DNA of 64,000 nt from contig CAYMWA010000004.1 of NCBI GenBank assembly GCA_964393795.1, positions 18,186 to 82,185 of the forward strand, written 5' to 3'. This DNA comes from Chryseosolibacter sp964393795 (GTDB lineage: Bacteria > Bacteroidota > Bacteroidia > Cytophagales > Cyclobacteriaceae). A program made the translations under genes and the position numbers. Within the stretch, counting starts at the first letter, position 1; every line of letters starts with the position of its first letter. The notes under the pieces were generated by a model. It had not been told where the DNA came from and did no database searches. It saw only the letters and a program-made list of their open reading frames with translations. Of this stretch, positions 45,459 to 53,738 are shown piece by piece.

Positions 45459-45514
45459 TAGTCATTAGTCACTGGGGATTGGGGATTAGAAATTGGCTTT
45501 TGGCTATTGGAAAT
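45459..45514. repeat. Degenerate heptanucleotide array, opposite orientation
   Basis: Eight units with 7-base period of the form T(A/G)GNNAT, ending TGGCTAT, TGGAAAT. Read on the other strand they resemble the CCAAYYR units of the array 30 bases to the right, so the two could pair as a long imperfect hairpin. Confidence 0.7.
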
Positions 45515-45544
45515 AGCAACCAGACACATTTGGTGTACACTTCA

Positions 45545-45628
45545 CCAACTACCAACCGCCAACTGCCAACTACCAACCACCAACTGCCAACTGCCAATTG
45601 CCAACTACCAATTGCCAATTGCCAATTA
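45545..45628. repeat. Heptanucleotide tandem array CCAAYYR
   Basis: Twelve exact 7-base units (CCAACTA, CCAACCG, CCAACTG, CCAATTG and similar). Positions 1-4 are fixed, 5-7 vary. Downstream of the ureohydrolase gene's stop. Confidence 0.9.
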
Positions 45629-45661
45629 CAACTGCCTATTGCACTCGGCGTGCTCGTGGCA

Positions 45662-46624
45662 TCATTCCGCCAGCACCGGCCGGTCGACAAGCGATTGAAC
45701 GGTGGCCTCCAGGATTTCAAAGGCACCTTCGGCCATCCTGTTTTCGGTGTCGAGTGTTGGGTTGACTTCCGCGATTTCCCACGCCACGACCTTGGGACTT
45801 TTAGCCAGCTCGGCGTTGAGGATCTTCGCTTCATCAACGGTGAGGCCATTGGGCACCGGCGTGCCTGTGCCGCTGGAAATGCGTGAATCCAGGCTGTCGA
45901 CATCAAAAGAAACATAGATGAGGTCGCAGTGTTCGATCATCTGAAGCGCCTTTTGGGCGATGACGGCGGCACCGGATTTCTTTACCTCCTCGGTTTCAAT
46001 AAAGTTGATATTGTACTTGTTGAGCAGGTAGTTCTCGGGTTTTTCGACATCGCGTACAGCGATATAGACGATGTCCTCGGGGTAGATCTTGGCGCCGGGA
46101 ATGCCGACATCCTTGATCTGTTCCCAGTACTCAAGGGTTTCGCCGCGCGGATCGTTGACTTTGCATTCCAGGTTGTCGATATCGCAGGCCATGGACAGGG
46201 CCATTCCATGCATGTTACCTGAGGGTGTCGTAAACGGCGTATGGATGTCGGCGTGGGCGTCGATCCAGATCACGCCCAGCCTTATTTTCGGATGCGCCTT
46301 TTTGATACCGGCAATTGTTCCATACGCCGTGCTGTGGTCGCCGGCGATGACAACGGGGATATAATCATCCCAGATGGTCTCGTACACCTCCAGACAGACC
46401 CGTTCTTCCATGATCATGACGCCGTCGATAAATTTGGCATACGAATGCTTGGCACCGTCAAAGAGCAACTCGTTGACGTTCTCCACTTCGATCGATTCGT
46501 ATTGTTTGAAGAAATCTGAATTCAGGTCCAGGCTGGCAATCTTGAGCGCCTCTACGCCGAGGCTTGCGCCGCGGGTACCTGCCCCGATTTCTGATTTTAC
46601 TTCGATAATCTTTATGTCCCTCAT
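45662..46624 (-). CDS. Ureohydrolase (arginase/agmatinase family)
   Basis: 320 residues with the bimetal site of the family: GDHSTAYGT (about 120), DAHADIHTPFTTPSGNMHGM (about 150) and SFDVDSLD (about 235). The SGNMHG loop and TP-T-S spacing look more like arginase than agmatinase. The neighbouring arginine decarboxylase would however make agmatine, which an agmatinase turns into putrescine. Substrate therefore uncertain. Same strand as the deoxyhypusine synthase homologue, and divergent from the decarboxylase. Confidence 0.82.
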   Translation of the reverse strand: MRDIKIIEVKSEIGAGTRGASLGVEALKIASLDLNSDFFKQYESIEVENVNELLFDGAKHSYAKFIDGVMIMEERVCLEVYETIWDDYIPVVIAGDHSTAYGTIAGIKKAHPKIRLGVIWIDAHADIHTPFTTPSGNMHGMALSMACDIDNLECKVNDPRGETLEYWEQIKDVGIPGAKIYPEDIVYIAVRDVEKPENYLLNKYNINFIETEEVKKSGAAVIAQKALQMIEHCDLIYVSFDVDSLDSRISSGTGTPVPNGLTVDEAKILNAELAKSPKVVAWEIAEVNPTLDTENRMAEGAFEILEATVQSLVDRPVLAE

Positions 46625-47023
46625 TGTAGTAGAAATTTGTCGTCTTCATCGGCCTATCTTGTTTCCGACTGGCCCGCCTCGTGTATCTTCAGGTAGGCAT
46701 GGGGTTTACAATTTTGTGCCCGGTAGAGCAGTATTGAAAGTTTCGGAAAGATGGCAAAATGCACGCAGCCAGCCAGCGACTTTAGCGGTCGGGTAATGGG
46801 TGTGACAGGGGGAAAAACGAGATGAAAATCCGGTAAGCCATAGGTTCCTGTTGCGTATTGCAAAGATGGCAAATTTATACCAATATTGCACTCCCCCGGG
46901 GGCATCGCTGATGGATTCGCACCAGAGCCGAAAAGGGAAAAACAGCTAAAAACGGCAAAGGAACGATAATTTACACCTCCGCACTGTACAGTCAAAAGAA
47001 CCTAATTCAACCTCTACGGCTAA
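46625..47023. other. 399-base intergenic region between divergent polyamine genes
   Basis: Contains the promoters of the ureohydrolase and decarboxylase genes. A minus-strand TAAATTTG (46870-46877) matches TAnnTTTG without a -33 TTG. Otherwise I see no small gene, riboswitch-like motif or repeat. Confidence 0.4.
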
Positions 47024-48424
47024 ATGAAGAGCTACCGCGAGCTGATCGAACAGACCTTCGAGTTTCCCCAAAAAGAATTTAAGATTAGAGACAACGAGCT
47101 TTTGTTCAACGATGTGCCTTTAATGGACATCATCAAACAATACGGGACGCCGCTAAAGCTTACCTATCTGCCAAGAATCAGCGAGAACGTGCGCTTTGTC
47201 CAGGCTACCTTCAACAGCGCCATGGAGCGCTTCCGCTATAACGCCAAATACACGTACTGCTATTGCACCAAATCTTCGCACTTCTCCTTCGTCCTGGAAG
47301 AGGCGATGAAAAACCAGGATGTGCACATCGAAACCTCCTCGGCGTTTGACATCCCCATCGTGCGAAACCTCTACGCGCGGGGCAAGATCACCAAGGACAC
47401 GTACATCCTTTGCAACGGCTTTAAGATGCCGCTGTACACCCAGTACATCAGCGAACTGCTGAACGAGGGCTTTAGCAACTGCATCCCCATCCTCGACAAA
47501 ATGGGCGAAATCGATGCCTACGAGAAAACGGTGAACGGTCCGTACAAGGTCGGCATCCGCGTAGCGGCCGATGAAGAACCCAAATTCGAATTTTACACCT
47601 CACGCCTCGGTATCCGCTACAGCGACATCACACCCTTCTACAAGGAAAAGATCGAAAACAGCGACAAGGTGTCGCTCAAGATGCTGCACTTCTTCATCAA
47701 CACCGGCATCAAGGATACAGCCTACTACTGGAGCGAACTCAGCCGCTTTATCTTCAAATACTGTGAACTGAAAAAAATCTGCCCTACCCTCGATTCGATC
47801 GACATCGGCGGCGGATTTCCCATCAAGACGTCACTGACTTTCCAGTACAACTACAAATACATGATCGAGCAGATCGTTGAAAACCTCAAGTGGATCTGTG
47901 ATAAGAACAATGTCCCCGTACCGAATATCTTTACCGAATTCGGAAGCTACACCGTGGGCGAAAGCGGCGCCGTATTGTACAATGTGATCGACCAGAAGCT
48001 GCAAAACGATAAGGAGCTGTGGTACATGATCGACGGGTCGTTCATCACCCACCTGCCCGATGCATGGGGTATGAACCAGAAGTACATCCTGCTCGCCGTC
48101 AACAAATGGGATGATCCCTACCACAAGGTCAATATGGGCGGACTGACGTGCGACAGCATGGACTACTACAACTCAGAAGCCCATTCGGGTGAAGTGTTCC
48201 TGCCCATGATCAATGATGAAGAGCCGCTGTATATCGGCTTCTTCCACACCGGCGCCTACCAGGAATCGCTCGGCGGATACGGAGGCATTCAGCACTGCCT
48301 CATCCCCGCGCCCAAGCACGTACTCATCGACCGCAATGAAGACGGCGAAGTGACCACACAGCTCTTTGCACCCGAGCAGAACAGCGAAAGTATGCTGAAG
48401 GTGTTGGGGTACGGGGAGGCGTGA
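47024..48424 (+). CDS. speA: Arginine (or ornithine) decarboxylase, fold-III PLP enzyme
   Basis: 466 residues. The Schiff-base lysine lies in YCTKSSHF (about residue 82), the glycine-rich phosphate loop in SIDIGGGFPIK (about 266), and the catalytic cysteine in GLTCDSMDYY (about 370). Shorter than the 630-residue biosynthetic SpeA of enterobacteria, which suggests a divergent Bacteroidota branch; arginine is the expected substrate because an agmatine-type path sits beside it. The last codons and the stop are shared with the first units of a heptamer array. Confidence 0.82.
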   Translation: MKSYRELIEQTFEFPQKEFKIRDNELLFNDVPLMDIIKQYGTPLKLTYLPRISENVRFVQATFNSAMERFRYNAKYTYCYCTKSSHFSFVLEEAMKNQDVHIETSSAFDIPIVRNLYARGKITKDTYILCNGFKMPLYTQYISELLNEGFSNCIPILDKMGEIDAYEKTVNGPYKVGIRVAADEEPKFEFYTSRLGIRYSDITPFYKEKIENSDKVSLKMLHFFINTGIKDTAYYWSELSRFIFKYCELKKICPTLDSIDIGGGFPIKTSLTFQYNYKYMIEQIVENLKWICDKNNVPVPNIFTEFGSYTVGESGAVLYNVIDQKLQNDKELWYMIDGSFITHLPDAWGMNQKYILLAVNKWDDPYHKVNMGGLTCDSMDYYNSEAHSGEVFLPMINDEEPLYIGFFHTGAYQESLGGYGGIQHCLIPAPKHVLIDRNEDGEVTTQLFAPEQNSESMLKVLGYGEA

Positions 48425-48506
48425 GGCGTGAATCGTGAGGCGTGAATCGTGAGGCGTGAATCGTGAATCGTGAATCGTGAGGCGTGAGGCGTGAGGCGTG
48501 AGTGGT
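48416..48506. repeat. Heptanucleotide tandem array at the decarboxylase stop codon
   Basis: Thirteen exact 7-base units made of GAGGCGT and GAATCGT in an irregular mix, ending GAGTGGT. The first unit covers the final codons and the second supplies the TGA stop of the decarboxylase gene. Confidence 0.93.
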
Positions 48507-48749
48507 GCACGCTTTGCATCTTTGCGGGAATGATTTTTTACGTGCAAAAAATCTGAAATTTCCTTTCTGTTTTTTGGGATAGTCTTTCAATCCGGACTTT
48601 TTTTCCCTACTTTCAATCATCCTATCCACCTGGCTAACATTTTACTTTCCTGATAAGCGTTTTCGGATTTTTCCTGTACGGGCACTTTTCGAAAATGTGA
48701 AATCACGTTGAACGAGATAACACAGTCGTCACCTGAAAAACCAACGGTT
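48507..48749 (+). other. 5' region of the EF-G paralogue gene
   Basis: About 243 bases. I see no perfect TAnnTTTG promoter or terminator. A TTG in frame at 48708 is an alternative start 14 codons upstream of the chosen ATG. Confidence 0.35.
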
Positions 48750-50876
48750 ATGAAAGTATATGACGAAAAGCACATCAAAAACATCGTCTTGTTAGGCGCG
48801 CCCAAGGCCGGCAAAACTTTGCTGGCCGAAGACATGGCATTCGAAGCCGGCATCACCCACCGGAGAGGCACTGTAGAAGGGAAAAACACGTTGTCGGATT
48901 ATCACGACATCGAGCACGAACGCGGCAACTCGGTCTTCGCAACGCCGCTGCACACTGAATGGAAGGACTTCAAGATCAACATCATCGACACACCGGGATT
49001 CGACGACTTTATCGGTGAGATCGTCTCTTCTGCGCGCGTGGCGGATACCTGTGTGATGGTCGTCAACGCGCAATACGGACTGGAAGTCGGGACGGAGTTG
49101 ATACTGGATTATGTCGACCGCTACAATAAGCCGATGATCTTCGCAGTGAATCAGGTCGACCATCCCAAATCGGATTTTGATATGACGCTGATGTCACTGA
49201 AGGACCGGTTCGGAAGCGCGGTGACACAGATGCAGTACCCGTTCAATGAAGGTGAGGACTTCAACGCCATCATCGACCTGCTGAAGATGGTGATGTACAA
49301 ATTTCCGGTCGACGGCGGGAAGCCAAAAAAGCTCGCTATCCCCGAATCGGAGTTGGAAAAAGCCCGGCAGCTTCACAATGAACTCGTGGAAAAGGCTGCC
49401 GAACACGATGAGCGCCTGATGGAAAAATACTTTGACAAGGGAACGCTTGATGAGGACGAGATGCGCGAAGGGCTGAAGATCGGGATGGTCCAGCACAGTC
49501 TTTTCCCGGTGTTCTGCATGTCGGCCAGAAAGAACATGGGCAGCGGAAGAATGATGGGCTTCATCGACAACGTGGCGCCTTCTCCTCGCGAAGCGATGCC
49601 CGAAATCACGGTAGATGGCAGGCCCGTCTCCTTTGATCCGGAACAACCGACAGTACTGTTTGTCTTCAAATCGCACCTGGAGCCGAACGTCGGCAAGGTG
49701 ACTTTTTTCAAAGTGGTCTCCGGCCAGGTGACCGCCGCCTCCGAACTGGTCAACAGTCAGACGGGCGCAACGGAACGGCTACACCAGCTGTTCATCATGG
49801 ACGGAAAGACGCGCACGCCGGTGGAACGACTCGTGGCCGGCGACATCGGTGCTACGCTGAAGCTCAAAGACACCTACACGAATCAAACGCTGCGGGATAA
49901 GAGTGTCGACATAGCGATTGAACCGATTGAATACCCCACTCCCCGTATTCGGACGGCCGTCGTCGCGCAAAGCAAAAATGATGAGGAGAAGATCGGCGAA
50001 GTGCTTCAAAAAATCCATCAGGAAGACCCCACGTTGCAGGTGGAATTTTCGTCGGAACTCCGCCAGCTGATTATATCCGCCCAGGGCGAACTGCACCTGG
50101 CTGTTTGTAAATGGTATCTCGAAAACATATACAAGGTCAACGTCACTTTTGAAACGCCGCGTGTCCCTTACCGGGAGACGATCCGGTCATCGGCGGTAGC
50201 TGTTCATCGCCACAAAAAGCAGTCGGGCGGCGCCGGCCAGTTCGCCGAAGTGCACCTGAAGATCGAACCCTATCGCGACGACATGCCCGAACCGGAAGAA
50301 TACAATGTGCGGGGAAAGGAACTCATCGACCTGCCCTGGGGCGGGAAACTCGCCTTCTACAACTGCATCGTCGGAGGTGTCATTGATGCACGGTTTATCC
50401 CGTCGATCCTGAAAGGCATTATGGAGAAGATGGAGGAGGGTCCGATCACCGGCTCGCATGTGAGAGACATCCGGGTTTGCGTATTCGACGGCAAGATGCA
50501 CCCCGTGGACTCCAATGACATTTCCTTCAAGATTGCGGGGATGATGGCTTTCAAAAGTGCGTTTATGAAGGCCGAGCCGCAGCTGCTGGAGCCGATCTGC
50601 GACCTGGAGGTGTTGATACCGGAATCGGTGATGGGTGACGTAATGAGTGATTTGCAGACACGCCGTTCCCTGATCATGGGAATGGACACGCGCGGGCCCC
50701 TTCAGGTCATCCGTGCGCGAACCCCCCTTGCCGAGCTCGACCGCTATTCCACGACGTTGCGTTCGCTCTCACAGGGGCGGGCCAGCTTCTCACAGGCTTT
50801 TGCGGACTATACACCGGTCCCTTTTGAGGTGCAACAGCGTGTCGCCCAGCAGTTCAGTGAGGTGGAAGCGGTGTAG
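48750..50876 (+). CDS. Divergent elongation factor G paralogue
   Basis: 708 residues of EF-G architecture: G domain, domain II, III, IV (about 480-600) and C-terminal V. The P-loop GAPKAGKT (16-23) is intact, but switch I (ERGNSV rather than ERGITI), switch II (DTPGF, with Phe84 in place of the catalytic His) and the base-recognition motif (NQVD rather than NKxD) are changed. This suggests impaired GTP hydrolysis. It resembles the EF-G2 paralogue described in Bacteroides thetaiotaomicron, which helps translation without GTPase activity. Start ATG at 48750 chosen. Confidence 0.85.
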   Translation: MKVYDEKHIKNIVLLGAPKAGKTLLAEDMAFEAGITHRRGTVEGKNTLSDYHDIEHERGNSVFATPLHTEWKDFKINIIDTPGFDDFIGEIVSSARVADTCVMVVNAQYGLEVGTELILDYVDRYNKPMIFAVNQVDHPKSDFDMTLMSLKDRFGSAVTQMQYPFNEGEDFNAIIDLLKMVMYKFPVDGGKPKKLAIPESELEKARQLHNELVEKAAEHDERLMEKYFDKGTLDEDEMREGLKIGMVQHSLFPVFCMSARKNMGSGRMMGFIDNVAPSPREAMPEITVDGRPVSFDPEQPTVLFVFKSHLEPNVGKVTFFKVVSGQVTAASELVNSQTGATERLHQLFIMDGKTRTPVERLVAGDIGATLKLKDTYTNQTLRDKSVDIAIEPIEYPTPRIRTAVVAQSKNDEEKIGEVLQKIHQEDPTLQVEFSSELRQLIISAQGELHLAVCKWYLENIYKVNVTFETPRVPYRETIRSSAVAVHRHKKQSGGAGQFAEVHLKIEPYRDDMPEPEEYNVRGKELIDLPWGGKLAFYNCIVGGVIDARFIPSILKGIMEKMEEGPITGSHVRDIRVCVFDGKMHPVDSNDISFKIAGMMAFKSAFMKAEPQLLEPICDLEVLIPESVMGDVMSDLQTRRSLIMGMDTRGPLQVIRARTPLAELDRYSTTLRSLSQGRASFSQAFADYTPVPFEVQQRVAQQFSEVEAV

Positions 50877-50921
50877 GCTCGGACAGTACGGCGAAAAAAA
50901 TGCAGTTCGAGCCGAAAACGA

Positions 50922-50951
50922 TTGTATGAAATTATTGTTTTGATAGATTTG
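50922..50951 (+). promoter_or_regulatory. Canonical Bacteroidota promoter before the mannosyltransferase gene
   Basis: TTG (50922-50924), exactly 19 bases, then TAGATTTG (50944-50951). This matches the TTG-N19-TAnnTTTG consensus perfectly and lies 23 bases before the GTG start. Confidence 0.75.
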
Positions 50952-50974
50952 TTAAATACAAGAAAGCCGGCCCC

Positions 50975-51757
50975 GTGAACAAACCAATTGTCATCATACC
51001 GACCTATAAGGAGCGCGAAAATATTCGGGCGATCATTGACGCAGTATTCGAACTGCCGGTCGAATTCCACGTGCTCATTGTAGATGACAATTCGCCGGAT
51101 GGCACGGCCAGCATCGTCGAAGATTTACAGCATGTCTATAACACCGCGGAGAGGCGGCTTCATCTGATAAAACGTTCGGGCAAGCTCGGGTTGGGCACGG
51201 CTTATATTGCAGGCTTTCACTACGCCATCGAACGGAATTACGATTACATCCTGGAAATGGATGCGGACTTCTCGCACGACCCCAAGGATCTGGTCAGGCT
51301 ATACGAGGCCTGTCACAGGGATGGCGCTGATCTTTCGATCGGCTCGCGATACGCGACAGGCGTCAATGTCGTCAACTGGCCCATAGGCAGGGTGTTGATC
51401 TCCTACTTCGCAAGCAGCTATGTGCGTACGATCACCGGTATGCCGACCCGCGACACGACCGCCGGATTTGTTTGCTATCGCCGGAAGGTGCTTGAAACGA
51501 TCTCCCTGGAAAACATCAAGTTTATCGGCTACGCCTTTCAGATCGAAATGAAATTTCTTGCCTGGAAGTATGGCTTTAAGTTGCAAGAGGTGCCGATCAT
51601 CTTCACTGACCGCACGCGTGGCGAATCCAAAATGTCGCCCGGCATTTTTAAGGAAGCCTTCTTTGGCGTGTTGTATATGACCATTAAGAGCTGGTTCAGG
51701 AAGTATATTCCGGCCGATACGTACAAGGAAGCGCCTGAGTTGAGCGAGGCGGTTTAG
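50975..51757 (+). CDS. Polyprenyl-phosphate mannosyltransferase (GT2 family)
   Basis: 260 residues, a glycosyltransferase family 2 enzyme like dolichol-phosphate mannose synthase. Motifs: VIIPTYKERENI (nucleotide-binding start), VDDNSPDGT (acidic loop), MDADFSHDPKDL (DxD metal site, about 88-99), and FIGYAFQIEMKF. No large membrane domain follows, so it is the short soluble/peripheral class. Start is GTG, supported by the promoter 23 bases upstream. Confidence 0.88.
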   Translation: MNKPIVIIPTYKERENIRAIIDAVFELPVEFHVLIVDDNSPDGTASIVEDLQHVYNTAERRLHLIKRSGKLGLGTAYIAGFHYAIERNYDYILEMDADFSHDPKDLVRLYEACHRDGADLSIGSRYATGVNVVNWPIGRVLISYFASSYVRTITGMPTRDTTAGFVCYRRKVLETISLENIKFIGYAFQIEMKFLAWKYGFKLQEVPIIFTDRTRGESKMSPGIFKEAFFGVLYMTIKSWFRKYIPADTYKEAPELSEAV

Positions 51758-51982
51758 TCACACTCGCTTTGCTCCCGCCTGCGTCGGGTGACCGCGGAAT
51801 AGCCCTCAAATAAATTTCTTCTTTCGTTATGCGGAGAAAAATGGCTTAATCGCCGCAGTTTTTGCGGTGATTATTTCATGGTGCAGTTTTTTGCATGTCA
51901 CTTAGAGGCCAATTTTTATTGGATGGTCCCCCTCCAATGGAGGCTGAAAGGGGAAATCGTACCGCTGTTTCAAAAAGAGTCT

Positions 51983-52043
51983 ATAGTAACAAAACTTTGT
52001 ATAGTAACATTTTGTTTGTTACTATTGTATAAAATGTTACTAT
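51983..52043. promoter_or_regulatory. Double overlapping palindromic operator of the AbiE-like module
   Basis: Four copies of ATAGTAACA: two direct (51983-51993, 52001-52013) and two inverted (52015-52025, 52031-52043). The outer and inner pairs make two 43-base palindromes shifted by exactly 18 bases. Ends one base before the ATG, so bound regulator would block transcription and translation start. Fits autoregulation by the first gene. Confidence 0.8.
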
Positions 52044-52044
52044 C

Positions 52045-53025
52045 ATGGTCTTGAGCCTTCTGGAAGATGCCATCGACTATTTAGACGAGATTGTGGGGCT
52101 TAAGGTCGCCACCCGCCCGATTCGTCTCAAAAGTCTGCCCTTGTTTATCATGGAGCAGTATGACTTTTACACGCTGAACTTGGGCAAAGAAAAGTTCCTG
52201 GGGGTTGTGGTCAATGAAAATTTTAGCCCCTCGGTGTTGACCAAGCATCAGGCGTATTTTCCTATTCGCGGGGATGATAGCGGGTTTGTCCTGATCGCCC
52301 CACGGCTTGAAGGTTTTGTCCGCAAACGACTTATTGCACTAAAGATTCCGTTTGTAGTACCACGCGTGCAACTCTACTGGCCCGCGGTAGGGCTTGATTT
52401 CAGGAAGCGCCAACGAGAAAAAGTCAGAAAGACAGTTAAAGTGTTTGATCCTGCCACGCAAGCTGTGGTGATTGGCATCCTGAATGATCTTTTTCTGCCA
52501 ACATTCCAACCGAAAGACCTTGCTGAAAAATTAGCGTATACGCGCATGAGCATGACTAGGGCCTCGAATGATTTGGAAAATGCAGCGCTTGCAACAAGCG
52601 TCAAAAAAGGTCTTGACCGGCTTCTTACGCCGCTGAACAAGCGCGAACTGTGGGACAAAGCCCTCCCTTTTTTAGCCGATCCGGTACGCGTAACACTGCG
52701 CCTGTTTGAACGCGATATGCCGAATGGGATAAAAATACAGGCGGGAGAAGACGCCCTGGCGCAAATAAGTATGCTGGCGGAACCCCGAACGCCTACTTAT
52801 GCTGTCGGACGTGATCTGGCGAAAAAGTTACAGGAAAAGGCAATTCCGAACCTGAACACGGAAGAACCCGATACCTGTGCTGTCCAAATCTGGCGATACG
52901 ACCCTGCCTTGTTTGCAAAGAGCGGTCGGGTTGACGTATTTTCGCTTTATCTGAGCCTGAAAAATTCGACTGATGAGCGCGTGATCATGGCATTGACAAG
53001 GGCGATAGAGGAACACTTTGAATGA
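52045..53025 (+). CDS. Winged-helix regulator/antitoxin of an AbiE-like module
   Basis: 326 residues. Residues about 137-195 form a MarR-like winged helix (LAEKLAYTRMSMTRASNDLENAAL), and the region about 95-135 is very basic. The N-terminal and C-terminal domains match nothing I know. First in a two-gene unit with a 4-base ATGA overlap, behind a palindromic operator; this layout is that of an autoregulated antitoxin. It is longer than classic AbiEi (about 200 residues), and the winged helix sits in the middle rather than at the N-terminus. Confidence 0.7.
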   Translation: MVLSLLEDAIDYLDEIVGLKVATRPIRLKSLPLFIMEQYDFYTLNLGKEKFLGVVVNENFSPSVLTKHQAYFPIRGDDSGFVLIAPRLEGFVRKRLIALKIPFVVPRVQLYWPAVGLDFRKRQREKVRKTVKVFDPATQAVVIGILNDLFLPTFQPKDLAEKLAYTRMSMTRASNDLENAALATSVKKGLDRLLTPLNKRELWDKALPFLADPVRVTLRLFERDMPNGIKIQAGEDALAQISMLAEPRTPTYAVGRDLAKKLQEKAIPNLNTEEPDTCAVQIWRYDPALFAKSGRVDVFSLYLSLKNSTDERVIMALTRAIEEHFE

Positions 53026-53738
53026 TTAAAGGACTGACTATATTCAAAGAGAAGTTTTCGGAGTTTTCGGAACAATATGTTCTGATTGGCGGCACGGCGA
53101 CCTTCCTTGCACTAGACGCAGCGGGTTTACAGGCACGACAAACGAAAGACTTAGATATTGTTCTTTCATTGGAGGCGTTGACCTCCGAATTCGTCAAGGT
53201 ATTTTGGGCATTTGTCAAAGAAGGTGGTTATGAACACCGGCAGGCAAGCACGGGCAAGAAGATATTCTACAGGTTCGCCAAACCGTCGAACAATTCTTTC
53301 CCCTTCATGCTAGAATTATTTTCCCACGCCGGCAATGGCATCGAGCCACCTGCGGATATTCATCTGATGCCCATCGCTACCGACGACCACGTCTACGACC
53401 TTTCCGCTATTTTGCTGGACACAAACTATTACGCCTTTCTGCACCAGCATAAAACATTGCTTGACGGACTTTCCCTTCTTGCCCCGTCGGGGTTGATCCC
53501 GCTTAAGGCGAAAGCCTGGATAGACTTGCGCGAAAGGAAAAGCAAAGGCGAACAGGTCGATAGCAAAAATATCAAGAAGCATCGCACAGATGTTTTGAAT
53601 TTGTATCGCCTTCTGTCACCAGAAACGCGCATTCCTGCACCAGAGGTCATCAAAAATGATTTATCATTCTTCTTGGCGGAGTTAGCAAAGGAAGAGCCAA
53701 CCATCGCGGATTTTTTGACGCAAGTATACCTGGATTAG
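53022..53738 (+). CDS. Nucleotidyltransferase-fold protein, AbiEii-like toxin
   Basis: 238 residues. The motif LIGGTATFLA (22-31) followed by QTKDLDIVLS (Asp43, Asp45) is the GG...DxD core of minimal nucleotidyltransferases, in the layout of AbiEii toxins (RxTxDID). A third acid may be the Glu in FMLELFS (about 104). Lysine- and arginine-rich helix LIPLKAKAWIDLRERKSKG near 165-183 recalls AbiEii motif III. Could block growth by modifying tRNA, as reported for related MenA-type toxins. Function here is inferred. Confidence 0.72.
   Translation: MIKGLTIFKEKFSEFSEQYVLIGGTATFLALDAAGLQARQTKDLDIVLSLEALTSEFVKVFWAFVKEGGYEHRQASTGKKIFYRFAKPSNNSFPFMLELFSHAGNGIEPPADIHLMPIATDDHVYDLSAILLDTNYYAFLHQHKTLLDGLSLLAPSGLIPLKAKAWIDLRERKSKGEQVDSKNIKKHRTDVLNLYRLLSPETRIPAPEVIKNDLSFFLAELAKEEPTIADFLTQVYLD

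Noticed and set aside
46654..46995. Open frame in the polyamine intergenic region (minus strand)
   Set aside because: Composition is not protein-like, no recognisable domain, no start signal, and it lies in the promoter region of two divergent genes.
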